Below, one piece after another: positions 40,514 through 48,790 of a stretch of DNA of 64,000 bases. Both the position numbers and the translations under genes were made by a program. Under the pieces are notes generated by a model that was given only the letters and a program-made list of their open reading frames with translations, searched no databases and was not told where the DNA came from. Source of the stretch: JACQAP01 sp035275265 (GTDB lineage: Bacteria; Pseudomonadota; Gammaproteobacteria; Burkholderiales; JACQAP01); contig DATENC010000026.1 of assembly GCA_035275265.1 (NCBI GenBank), forward strand, positions 186,001 to 250,000, given 5' to 3'. The stretch's first letter is position 1; every line of letters starts with the position of its first letter.

Positions 40514-41572
40514 ATGAAATTCGTAGATGAAGCCACTATAGAAGTCCACGCCGGCAAGGGCGGGGATGGCATCGCCTCATTCAGGCGTGAGAAGTTTATT
40601 CCGCGCGGGGGGCCGGACGGCGGCGACGGCGGCCGCGGCGGAAGCATCCATGCAGTGGCCGACCGTAACATCAACACGCTGGTTGAATACCGCTACGCTC
40701 GCATTCACCGTGCCCGCAACGGCGGGAAGGGTCAGGGTTCGGATTGCTACGGCAAGGCGGCTGACGACATTTGTCTGCGCGTTCCGGTCGGTACCGTCAT
40801 CATCGACCTCACCAGCGGCGAAATGCTTGCCGATCTCTCCGTGGACGGCCAGACTGCCTCGCTCGCGAAGGGCGGTCAGGGAGGGCTTGGCAACATTCAT
40901 TTCAAGTCGAGCACCAACCGCGCGCCGCGCCAATGCACGCCGGGAGAACCGGGCGAGAGCCGATCCCTGAAGCTCGAACTCAAAGTGCTCGCCGACGTAG
41001 GGTTGCTGGGTCTGCCCAACGCCGGCAAATCCACCTTTATCCGCTCGGTTTCAGCCGCACGTCCCAAGGTCGCCGACTATCCATTCACGACCCTGCACCC
41101 GAATCTGGGTGTCGTACGCGTGGACGAAAATCGCAGCTTCGTCGTCGCCGATATCCCCGGATTGATCGAGGGCGCGGCCGAAGGCGCCGGCCTCGGCCAT
41201 CAATTCCTGCGCCACCTGCAACGCACACGCCTGTTGCTGCACCTTGTCGACCTGGCGCCGCTCGATGGCGCCGATCCGGTGCACGACGCGCGTGCGATCG
41301 TCGAGGAACTGCGCAAATACGACGAGGCGCTCTATAGCAAGCCGCGCTGGATGGTGCTCAACAAGGCGGACCTGATCGCACCTGAAGATCGCGGAGAAGA
41401 AGTCCGGGCTATCCTCTCCGAATACACGCGCGCAGTCGCCGCACCCGAAAAAAGCTTTATCATCTCGGCGCTCACCGGAGAAGGTTGCCGCGCGCTGACC
41501 TACGCAATTATGGAACATCTTGAGCACCATGCCCGCGTTGAGCCGGCCGAAGCCGCGGACGACGCCGGTTAG
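40514..41572 (+). CDS. obgE: GTPase Obg (CgtA)
   Basis: 352-residue ribosome-assembly/stress GTPase. N-terminal glycine-rich Obg fold (VHAGKGGDGIASFRREKFIPRGGPDGGDGGRGG), then G domain: GLPNAGKSTF (G1), ADYPFTT, DIPGLIEGAAEGAGLG (G3), NKADL (G4). ATG 40514 is fixed by the family N-terminus MKFVDEATIEV. The bases just before it (CTGCGTGCCCTCTGTGGCC) belong to a CTCTGTG-type repeat also seen at 54730-54795. Followed by proB after 27 bp. Confidence 0.97.
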   Translation: MKFVDEATIEVHAGKGGDGIASFRREKFIPRGGPDGGDGGRGGSIHAVADRNINTLVEYRYARIHRARNGGKGQGSDCYGKAADDICLRVPVGTVIIDLTSGEMLADLSVDGQTASLAKGGQGGLGNIHFKSSTNRAPRQCTPGEPGESRSLKLELKVLADVGLLGLPNAGKSTFIRSVSAARPKVADYPFTTLHPNLGVVRVDENRSFVVADIPGLIEGAAEGAGLGHQFLRHLQRTRLLLHLVDLAPLDGADPVHDARAIVEELRKYDEALYSKPRWMVLNKADLIAPEDRGEEVRAILSEYTRAVAAPEKSFIISALTGEGCRALTYAIMEHLEHHARVEPAEAADDAG

Positions 41573-41599
41573 CCTCGCCGGGATCACAGCGGTCTTCTC

Positions 41600-42718
41600 A
41601 TGAAATCGGTCGCCGCCGAAGCACAACGCCTGGTCGTCAAGGTGGGTAGCAGCCTGGTCACCAATGAAGGTCAGGGACTGGACCACGCCGCGCTCGCGCG
41701 CTGGGCGGAGCAGATCGCCGAGCTGCGGCATCGCAAGAAGCAGGTTGTGCTGGTCTCCAGCGGCGCAGTCGCCGAAGGCATGAAACGCCTGGGATGGAAG
41801 CGCCGCCCGCATGCTCTGCACGAACAGCAGGCCGCCGCCGCGGTGGGGCAGATGGGGCTGGTCGAAGCCTACGAGTCGTGCTTCCGCAAACACGGCATGC
41901 ACACCGCGCAGGTCCTGCTCACTCACGAAGACCTGTCCCATCGCAAGCGCTATCTGAACGCGCGTTCGACGCTGCGAACGCTGCTTGGGCTCAACGTTAT
42001 CCCGATTATCAACGAAAACGATACTGTCGCGACCGACGAGATCCGTTTCGGCGACAACGACACCCTGGCGGCGCTGGTGACCAATCTCATCGAGGCCGAT
42101 GCCTTGGTGATCCTCACCGACCAGGCCGGCCTGTACAACAAGGATCCGCGCCGACACAAGGACGCGGAATTGATCAGGGAGGCCAGAGCCGACGATCCCG
42201 GCCTGGAAAAAATGGCGGGTGGCGTAGGCAGCCACCTCGGCAGCGGCGGCATGCTCACCAAGGTGCTTGCGGCACGGCGTGCGGCCCGTAGTGGCGCCGC
42301 AACTATCATCGCTTCGGGACGGGAGCCGGATGTCCTGGTGCGACTCGCCGGGGGCGAGGCCATCGGCACCCAGCTGATAGCCGATACCATGACGCTCGCC
42401 GCCCGCAAACAGTGGCTGGCCGATCATCTGCAGGTGCGCGGCAAGCTCACGCTCGACGAAGGAGCCGTGCGTGCACTGAAGGTCGACGGCAAGAGCCTGC
42501 TGCCGATCGGCGTATACGAACTGACTGGCGAATTCGAGCGCGGGGAAGTGGTGGGCTGCTTCGACCCGCAAGGCAACGAAATCGCCCGCGGGCTGGTGAA
42601 CTATGGTTCTTCGGAAACCCGCCGTATCCTCAAGGCGCCGAGCCAGGAAATCGAAGCGCGGCTGGGCTACATCGACGAACCCGAATTGATCCACCGAGAT
42701 AACTTAGTCCTGCTCTGA
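41600..42718 (+). CDS. proB: Glutamate 5-kinase
   Basis: 372-residue first enzyme of proline synthesis. Amino-acid kinase domain: VVKVGSSLVTNEG, VSSGAVAEGMKRLG, INENDTVATDEIRFGDNDTLAALV, LTDQAGLYNKDPR, GSHLGSGGMLTKVLAA; C-terminal PUA domain (about 275-365) typical of the long form. In conserved order with obgE upstream and the CNP1-like gene beyond. proA is not in the window. Confidence 0.97.
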   Translation: MKSVAAEAQRLVVKVGSSLVTNEGQGLDHAALARWAEQIAELRHRKKQVVLVSSGAVAEGMKRLGWKRRPHALHEQQAAAAVGQMGLVEAYESCFRKHGMHTAQVLLTHEDLSHRKRYLNARSTLRTLLGLNVIPIINENDTVATDEIRFGDNDTLAALVTNLIEADALVILTDQAGLYNKDPRRHKDAELIREARADDPGLEKMAGGVGSHLGSGGMLTKVLAARRAARSGAATIIASGREPDVLVRLAGGEAIGTQLIADTMTLAARKQWLADHLQVRGKLTLDEGAVRALKVDGKSLLPIGVYELTGEFERGEVVGCFDPQGNEIARGLVNYGSSETRRILKAPSQEIEARLGYIDEPELIHRDNLVLL

Positions 42719-42916
42719 GTTCCTCAGAGCGGGAATCAGTTAGGCGGACACTAATGCGGCATTGCCGCGTTACGTGGAAACCACAACCTCGTCTTGCTGT
42801 AATCAGCAAGCGCGGTTGGGCGTAGGCTAACGTCTGCGTAGCCGACGTTAAGCGCTGGAGGCGCGGCCCAGAAGAGCGTGCCGGAACTACGATCTCGACT
42901 TCCTGAAAAAGGCGGC

Positions 42917-43495
42917 CTACCGCTCTTTCAGATCGAAGTTGTTCAACCGATCGCCTTTGAGCTTGGCAATCAGTTCCTTCGCGTTACGTCCTGCGACGGC
43001 TTCGCTGTCGCACAGATAATCAACCCGTAGCGAGTAGCGAAAATTGTTTGTGGTGCCGTCAACGCCCTGCCATTTTGTTTCGCGGGCAGTCGTCCACGTT
43101 CCGTTCCGAGCGCCGTACGCATAGACCTTGTATTCCGCCGTTTTACAGCGTAGCGCCTCGTAGCTGATGTTGGTAGCACCTGAGGGCGACTTGACGACCG
43201 CCGTGTAGCGCACCACCCAGTCCGCTCCCAGCGATACGGAATTGCGGTCAACATAGAACCGGTTCTCTGAATGTCCTCTTGGCCGGAATTCGATCAGCCC
43301 GGCATCGTCCGGATAGGCGGGAAGGTTCAACGCGTCTTCCTTGAATGGCTTCTCCTCGGGCACGCCGCCAATGTTCTCGGGATTGCCGCGCTGCCAGGCT
43401 AATGTGGCGCCGCTACCGCCCAGCGCAAGCCCGAGCAATACGACCGCCGCGGCCGCGACCAGCCGGGATGATCCACTACCAGGTGATGGATGCAC
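42917..43495 (-). CDS. CNP1-like family exported protein
   Basis: 192 residues with an N-terminal hydrophobic export segment (LVAAAAVVLLGLALGG, residues 12-27) and a mature part containing FKEDALNLPAYPDD, GLIEFRPRGHSENRFYVDRNSVSLGADWVVRYTAVV and YEALRCKTAEYKVYAYG. This is the CNP1-like family, usually encoded beside proB in betaproteobacteria. Two cysteines (RCKT, YLCD) could form a periplasmic disulfide. Function unknown. Confidence 0.85.
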   Translation of the reverse strand: MHPSPGSGSSRLVAAAAVVLLGLALGGSGATLAWQRGNPENIGGVPEEKPFKEDALNLPAYPDDAGLIEFRPRGHSENRFYVDRNSVSLGADWVVRYTAVVKSPSGATNISYEALRCKTAEYKVYAYGARNGTWTTARETKWQGVDGTTNNFRYSLRVDYLCDSEAVAGRNAKELIAKLKGDRLNNFDLKER

Positions 43496-43497
43496 CG

Positions 43498-44712
43498 TCA
43501 GGCGCTTCCTCTGTATACATGTTCGCGGGTGAGCGGGTAGCGCACCGAGCCTTCGGCAAGAGGCTTGGTCCCGAGAATCTGATAGATCGAAATCCAGCCG
43601 CGGTCGAACGCATGCGCCGAGCCCGCCATGTAGATGCGCCAGGTGCGGAAGCGTTTTTCACCTACGATCCTTCGCGCCTCGTCCTGGCGTTCTTCCAACC
43701 TGCTCACCCAATGCCACAACGTCTTCGCGTAGTGCGGCCGTAGGCATTCCGCGTCCCAAGCCTCGAGACCCTGCTGCGACATTTCACCAAGGACCCGCGA
43801 GATATGCACCAACTCGCCGCCGGGGAATACGTATTCATCGACGAAATCGCCGATACCGCTTCCCAGTGCGCCGTCCTCGAGCGAATTGGTGGTGATGCCG
43901 TGGTTCATGACCATGCCGCCGGGTTTGAGCAACCGGTAGATCTTGCCGAAATACTCCGGCAGATTGCGTTTTCCGACGTGCTCGAACATGCCGACGCTTG
44001 CTATCGTGTCGTAGGGCTGATCTTCCGGCACGTCGCGATAGTCCATCAGCCGGACTTCACAGCGGCCTTCGAGTCCCATCGCCTCGATGCGTTCCGTCGC
44101 ATACGCATGCTGCTCTTGCGACAGCGTGATGCCGAGCGCCTTCACGCCATAATGTTGGGTTGCCCACAGAACCAGTCCACCCCAGCCGCAGCCGATGTCC
44201 AGAAAGCGTTTGCCGGGCGTCAATTCGAGCTTTCGGCAAATGTGATCGAGCTTCTGCTCTTGCGCGAGGTCGAGCGAATCATCGGGTTTTTTGAAATAGG
44301 CGCAGGAATAGACCCGATTCTTGTCGAGCCAGAGGCCGTAGAACTCGTTGCCCACATCGTAGTGATGCTGGATTGCTTTGCGGTCAGCGGGGCGGCTGTG
44401 CCGCCACCACTTCCAGATACCGGAGCGCCGGCGATAGGCGCCGGCATCGCCTGCCACCAGTTTTTCGCCGATGTGTACTGACTTGCGAATGTCGCCGTCG
44501 AGATCGAGATCGCCCTCCACGTAACTCCGGGCGAGCTTTCCCAGACTGGGCTTGATGAGCGACACCAAGGCCTGCGGCGACCGCAAGGTCAGTCGCAGTT
44601 CCGGGTTGTCACCGGACTGGATGATCTTGCCGTTCCAGAGCGTAAGGCTGAGCGGCAGATGGAGGCGCCTCAGGCGATCCTCAAGCATGCCGATCATGGG
44701 CGCTACCAGCAT
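43498..44712 (-). CDS. cfa: Cyclopropane-fatty-acyl-phospholipid synthase family
   Basis: 404-residue SAM-dependent enzyme adding a methylene bridge to unsaturated phospholipid acyl chains. Motif I FLDIGCGWGGLVLWA, HHYDVGNEFYGLWLD, SCAYF and a C-terminal EFVFPGGEL-like DEYVFPGGELVH. Start ATG 44710-44712 is preceded by GAGGAG; a longer frame would add an uncharacteristic Ala-rich lead. It ends 3 bases before the CNP1-like gene starts. Confidence 0.93.
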   Translation of the reverse strand: MLVAPMIGMLEDRLRRLHLPLSLTLWNGKIIQSGDNPELRLTLRSPQALVSLIKPSLGKLARSYVEGDLDLDGDIRKSVHIGEKLVAGDAGAYRRRSGIWKWWRHSRPADRKAIQHHYDVGNEFYGLWLDKNRVYSCAYFKKPDDSLDLAQEQKLDHICRKLELTPGKRFLDIGCGWGGLVLWATQHYGVKALGITLSQEQHAYATERIEAMGLEGRCEVRLMDYRDVPEDQPYDTIASVGMFEHVGKRNLPEYFGKIYRLLKPGGMVMNHGITTNSLEDGALGSGIGDFVDEYVFPGGELVHISRVLGEMSQQGLEAWDAECLRPHYAKTLWHWVSRLEERQDEARRIVGEKRFRTWRIYMAGSAHAFDRGWISIYQILGTKPLAEGSVRYPLTREHVYRGSA

Positions 44713-44790
44713 CGCACTCCTCGAAGCAGTCGATTCAAAAAAAGCGGCAGCCAAAAAGGCTGCCATTATTGTACTTGCTGTGAGGCTCAA

Positions 44791-45378
44791 CTAAAAAACA
44801 AGGTCGTTGAGCAGCGAATTGCGCACTCCGGCGGCAACCGGGTCAACCGATGCCTTGTAGTTGGGATGATCTATCCCTACAGAAAGGCCGCCCCCGCTCT
44901 TCAACGCCTGCTTCATGGGCGGCACGAGTTCGAAACGCAGGAAGTGCACCGACGAGGTCTTTTCGGCGTCTTCACGCTCCAGGTCCTCGTCGGCAATTGC
45001 ATACACTCGCGAATGACCTGCGATCCCTACCCAGACCCGGTCCTCGACGCCGATCAATCGTGCAAGCGCGACCTTGCGCTCCTCGACGTTGGGGTACTCG
45101 ATCAGCATGGTGGCCTTCCAGTTGCTGCCGTCGGGAACCAGAGGATTGTAGGCGTCGAGTTCGTCGCGAATGCCCTCCTCCTCGAATATGCGCTCGACCC
45201 GCAACATCTCCTGGATCTGGTAACGCATGGTGAGCTCGTCCTCGAATACCAGCGTGATGTTCCCGCCCAGTGGAACCGTTCGGTTCTTCTTGTGGGCCAG
45301 GACTTTGGCGCGGAAATCCTTGCGCGCCTTTGCATACTGCTCAAGTGACATCAAGGTTTCGGCGGTAATGACAGTCAT
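44791..45378 (-). CDS. DUF3501 family protein
   Basis: 195-residue protein of unknown function: MTVITAETLMSLEQYAKARKDFR, then PLGGNITLVFEDELTMRYQIQEMLRVERIF and a beta-rich C-terminal half with HFLRFELVPPMKQAL. The DUF3501 family is found beside rubrerythrin and a GlpC/HdrD-like Fe-S protein, as here. AAGAGGTCAGAG precedes the ATG. The context suggests a role in peroxide or iron handling, unproven. Third gene of the minus-strand operon, 40 bp after the Fe-S protein. Confidence 0.85.
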   Translation of the reverse strand: MTVITAETLMSLEQYAKARKDFRAKVLAHKKNRTVPLGGNITLVFEDELTMRYQIQEMLRVERIFEEEGIRDELDAYNPLVPDGSNWKATMLIEYPNVEERKVALARLIGVEDRVWVGIAGHSRVYAIADEDLEREDAEKTSSVHFLRFELVPPMKQALKSGGGLSVGIDHPNYKASVDPVAAGVRNSLLNDLVF

Positions 45379-45418
45379 CTCTGACCTCTTGCTGGTTCCT
45401 GTCGCCAGCATCCCTTCT

Positions 45419-46762
45419 TCACAGACCGTAGGCCATGCGGATCAAAGTCAGGGGATGGTTTTTCTCCGCATTGCCCGCTTCCAATCCGTTGTCGGCGATG
45501 CCCTGTTTTATGTGGCGACCGGCGATGGCGCAATCAGAGCTGACGTAATCCGGCTCGGTGGCCGCCATCTGGCGGAACACCGGTTTGCCGATCTTCATGG
45601 ATTCGTCGAAGTACTCTTTCTTCACGCCCCAGGTACCGTCGTGCCCGGCGCAGCGTTCGACGGTGTTGACCTGGGTCTGCGGTACAAGCTCCAACATCTG
45701 GCGCGTCTTCTGCCCCATGTTCTGCACCCGCAGGTGACAGGGAACGTGATACGACACCTTGCCCAGCGGCTTCTTGAAATCGGTTTTCAGCAGGCCATCC
45801 TTGTGCCGCAAGACCAGGTATTCGAATGGATCGAACATCGCATCCTGCACCACCTTCACGTCGGCGTCGTCCGGAAACATGAGCGGCAGTTCCTGCTTGA
45901 ACATCAGCGTACAGGAAGGCACCCCGGTAAGGATGGCGTAGCCCTTTTTGGCGAGGCTCGCCAGCACGGGGATGTTGGTTTCCTTCAGCTTCTTCACCGT
46001 ATCGAGATCACCCAGCTCGAGCTTGGGCATTCCGCAACAGGATTCCTTCTCCACGACAATGGCGGGCACTTCGTTATGCGCCAGGATCCTGAGCAGATCG
46101 TGGCCGATGCCCGGCTCGTTGTAGTTCACATAACAAGTCGAGAAGATCGCCACCTTGCCCGGGGTGTTGCTGCCGTCCCTAACTGGAAAGGAGGAATCCG
46201 GTTTCGCATGACTGCGGAAACGCGCGGGGCTGTACTCAGGCAACACCCGATCCTTGTGCACGCCCAGGACCGACTCCATGACCTTGCGCGCGACCTTGGT
46301 CCGGTTCAGTGCGTTGACGACTTGTACGACCACCGGGATCGAGGCCAGCTTACCGACGGTGTCAGTGCTGGTGAGCAGCTTGTCGCGAAAACGGGTTTCG
46401 CCCTTTTTGAATTTCACTGCCTTGGCACGCAACATCAGGTGTGGGAAATCAACGTTCCAGGGGTGCGGAGGCACATAAGGGCACTTGGTCATGTAGCACA
46501 TGTCGCATAGATAGCACTTGTCCACGACCTTCCAGAAATCAGGCTCCGCCACCCCGTCGAGTTCGCCGGTCTTCCCCTCGTCGATGAGGTCGAACAGCGT
46601 CGGAAATGTTGTGCACAGGTTCACGCAACGGCGGCAGCCGTGACAGATGTCGAAGACGCGGTGCATCTCCCCGAACACCTTGCCTTCGTTGTAGAAATCC
46701 GTCGACTGCCAGTCGATGGGGTGTCTGGTGGGCGCTTCAAGGCTGCCTTCGCGAACGGTCAT
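45419..46762 (-). CDS. Heterodisulfide-reductase/GlpC-like iron-sulfur protein
   Basis: 447 residues. Two 4Fe-4S motifs near the N-terminus (CHGCRRCVNLC about 40-50 and CYLCDMCYMTKCP about 83-95) and two CCG domains: STCYVNYNEPG with ESCCGMPKLELG, and HVPCHLRVQNMG with RCAGHDGTWG. The second CCG has CAGH in place of CCG. Such proteins move electrons from a dehydrogenase or quinone to a partner; here it lies between rubrerythrin and DUF3501, so it may feed electrons to rubrerythrin. Start ATG 46760-46762 chosen at the first conserved residues. Confidence 0.87.
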   Translation of the reverse strand: MTVREGSLEAPTRHPIDWQSTDFYNEGKVFGEMHRVFDICHGCRRCVNLCTTFPTLFDLIDEGKTGELDGVAEPDFWKVVDKCYLCDMCYMTKCPYVPPHPWNVDFPHLMLRAKAVKFKKGETRFRDKLLTSTDTVGKLASIPVVVQVVNALNRTKVARKVMESVLGVHKDRVLPEYSPARFRSHAKPDSSFPVRDGSNTPGKVAIFSTCYVNYNEPGIGHDLLRILAHNEVPAIVVEKESCCGMPKLELGDLDTVKKLKETNIPVLASLAKKGYAILTGVPSCTLMFKQELPLMFPDDADVKVVQDAMFDPFEYLVLRHKDGLLKTDFKKPLGKVSYHVPCHLRVQNMGQKTRQMLELVPQTQVNTVERCAGHDGTWGVKKEYFDESMKIGKPVFRQMAATEPDYVSSDCAIAGRHIKQGIADNGLEAGNAEKNHPLTLIRMAYGL

Positions 46763-46865
46763 GAGCGCGGTGAATGCGTGAAGGGTGAATGAGTGAGGGG
46801 GAAATGCTGTCAAGGAGCGAGGCGTGTCGGCTTTCGCCTCACGCCTCCCGCCTCACGCTTCACCG
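46763..46865. repeat. Intergenic repeat-like sequence before the Fe-S gene
   Basis: Between the rubrerythrin stop and the Fe-S protein start are GTGAAGGGTGAATGAGTGAGGGGG and the inverted GCCTCACGCCTCCCGCCTCACGC, related in style to the repeats at 12.6 and 26.0 kb. About 100 bp, no coding potential. Confidence 0.4.
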
Positions 46866-46871
46866 AATGGC

Positions 46872-47294
46872 TCAGTCTGCCAGTGCGTCCAGCGCTTTCT
46901 GAAAACGGTTGGCATGCGAGCGTTCTGCCTTGGCAAGGGTTTCGAACCAATCGGCGATCTCGTCGAAGCCTTCGTCGCGCGCTCCCTTGGCCATGCCGGG
47001 ATACATATCCGTGTACTCGTGAGTCTCACCGGCAATCGCGGCTTTCAGGTTGTCACGCGACTTGCCGATCGGCAGCCCGGTCGCCGGGTCGCCCACGGCT
47101 TCGAGATATTCGAGATGGCCGTGCGCGTGACCCGTCTCACCCTCGGCGGTGGAACGGAAAACAGCCGCGACGTCGTTCTGACCCTCCACGTCTGCTTTCG
47201 CTGCGAAATACAGGTAACGGCGGTTTGCCTGGGATTCGCCGGCAAACGCATCCTTTAAACTTTTTTCGGTCTTGGAACCTTTCAGTGCTTTCAT
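46872..47294 (-). CDS. rbr: Rubrerythrin-like ferritin-fold protein lacking rubredoxin domain
   Basis: 140 residues of four-helix di-iron domain: FAGESQANRRYLYFAAKAD, AEGETGHAHGHLEYL, AIAGETHEYTDMYPGMAKGARDEGF and ETLAKAERSHANRF supply the Glu/His ligands. There is no cysteine anywhere, so the usual C-terminal FeS4 rubredoxin centre is missing; electrons must come from a separate partner, plausibly the Fe-S protein encoded next. Start ATG behind GTACGGAGGCCAAG. First gene of the operon, with a palindrome 70 bp upstream. Confidence 0.92.
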   Translation of the reverse strand: MKALKGSKTEKSLKDAFAGESQANRRYLYFAAKADVEGQNDVAAVFRSTAEGETGHAHGHLEYLEAVGDPATGLPIGKSRDNLKAAIAGETHEYTDMYPGMAKGARDEGFDEIADWFETLAKAERSHANRFQKALDALAD

Positions 47295-47363
47295 CTTGGC
47301 CTCCGTACGTTGATTCAAGTCGACTGCAGCACCGTCACCAAAAATCCCGGTTCCGGCACCTGA

Positions 47364-47380
47364 ATTAGACTAAATCTAAT
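47364..47380 (-). promoter_or_regulatory. Palindromic operator candidate upstream of rubrerythrin
   Basis: ATTAGACTAAATCTAAT: arms ATTAGA and TCTAAT are exact complements around CTAAA. Size and 7-1-7 shape resemble Fur/PerR boxes, and rubrerythrin genes are PerR targets in other bacteria; an Rrf2-type site is the alternative. No regulator gene is in the window. Confidence 0.45.
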
Positions 47381-47471
47381 CCATAAACCGAGTGTAGGGA
47401 TTGACCTCCCACAAGTCAACCCGTGCCCGGCGGGCTCCGGATGTTGCGTTATTCCATTGGCAAATCAGGAT

Positions 47472-48659
47472 TTAGTTTTTCATTTCAGCTTGCAGTGCCG
47501 CGCTCACCCGCGTGATGAACCCGTCCAGCTTCGGAATGTCCAGCCATCGCGTGACTACCACCAGATCGTACTCCGGCGCAACCCAGATCATGTTGCCGCC
47601 CGAGCCTAGTGCGAAGAAACTCGACTCCGGTGAACCAGGAAAAATTCCACGGCGGTTCCGAGACAACCACCACATGTAACCGTAGTGCGGGGCGATGTCG
47701 GTTGGCTGAATCGCCATGTCCACCCAACGTTCGGACAGGATGCGCCGCCCATTCCACTGCCCGCGCCTCAACAGCAAATAACCGAAGCGGGCATGATCGC
47801 TAGTACTGGCCCAGAATCCGCCGCCCCAATGACTCCCGCCGCTGACGGACTGCACGCGCCTGCCGCCGATTTCGACATAGGAATTGTGGTAACCGTGCCA
47901 GACCCAGGTAGCCGATGCACCGATCGGGTCCATTACTTTTTCCTTGAGCACTTCCGGCAGCGGCCGCTCGAATACGCGCAGCAATGACAGGGCCAGCCGG
48001 TTCACGCGCACATCGTTGTACTCCCAGAACGTGCCGGGCGCCTGTAGCTTGCGGTCATATCCCTTACGGCGGTCCGCCACGTCCGGCTTGTCCCAGAGCG
48101 TGCCTTCCCATTCGCTGGTCTGGTTGAGCAGCATGTGCCAGGTAATCTTGCGGTTGTTGCCGTCGTCGAAGCCGCCGTCCTGGACGTATTCAGATACGCG
48201 ATCGTTCACATCGGCGATGAGCCCGGCATCGACGGCCAACCCGGCGACCGTTGAGAGATAGCTCTTTGCCACGCTGAAGCTCATGTCAACGCGCTCGACA
48301 TCGCCCCACTGGGCCACCAAATAGCCATGGCGCACGATCATTCCGGCGGGTCCGCCGCGCTCTTTGGTCACGCCCAGGATCGCCGGATAGGGCTCGTTGG
48401 CCACGTCTTTCTGAATCTGCTTGAAGACATCGCGCTCCCATGGGGCCTCGTTTTGCTGCGCGTAACGAATGGCCTCGTCGAGGGCCGCCGGATCGAATCC
48501 CTCTGCCGCAGGCGCTCGGTGCTCCCATCGGTCTCCCGGGAAATACACCGGGTCCGCTATCGCGGGCAGCGCCGTCGCAGCGAAAACCGCCGGGATCGCG
48601 ACCCGCAGAAGCGCGTTCAGAGCGGGGCACCCGGCATCGAATCGCATCATTTCTTGCAC
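47472..48659 (-). CDS. Serine hydrolase, beta-lactamase/esterase family (exported)
   Basis: 395-residue class C beta-lactamase-fold protein. A signal peptide (LLRVAIPAVFAATALPAIA, cleavage about residue 35) leads to the active-site SxxK in DMSFSVAKSYLSTVAG and a YND triad element in FWEYNDVRVNRLAL. These enzymes are mostly esterases or peptidases, not antibiotic-resistance lactamases. The start may be the ATG at 48659 or one three codons downstream (MMRF). Function unknown; neighbours are unrelated. Confidence 0.85.
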   Translation of the reverse strand: MQEMMRFDAGCPALNALLRVAIPAVFAATALPAIADPVYFPGDRWEHRAPAAEGFDPAALDEAIRYAQQNEAPWERDVFKQIQKDVANEPYPAILGVTKERGGPAGMIVRHGYLVAQWGDVERVDMSFSVAKSYLSTVAGLAVDAGLIADVNDRVSEYVQDGGFDDGNNRKITWHMLLNQTSEWEGTLWDKPDVADRRKGYDRKLQAPGTFWEYNDVRVNRLALSLLRVFERPLPEVLKEKVMDPIGASATWVWHGYHNSYVEIGGRRVQSVSGGSHWGGGFWASTSDHARFGYLLLRRGQWNGRRILSERWVDMAIQPTDIAPHYGYMWWLSRNRRGIFPGSPESSFFALGSGGNMIWVAPEYDLVVVTRWLDIPKLDGFITRVSAALQAEMKN

Positions 48660-48790
48660 CTCTCAACTGGCGGCAGCAAAGACGATTAGGCGGAGGCCGC
48701 GCGCCGACTATGGAACTCGCCGCAGAAACCGTTTAGTCTTACCGCACTTTTCCGGCCCCTGTGGCCGTCCATGGACTCCGACCCGGCCCC

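Noticed and set aside
47472..48659. Antibiotic-resistance beta-lactamase
   Set aside because: Only the fold and SxxK motif are shared; sequence pattern fits the general serine hydrolase/esterase group.
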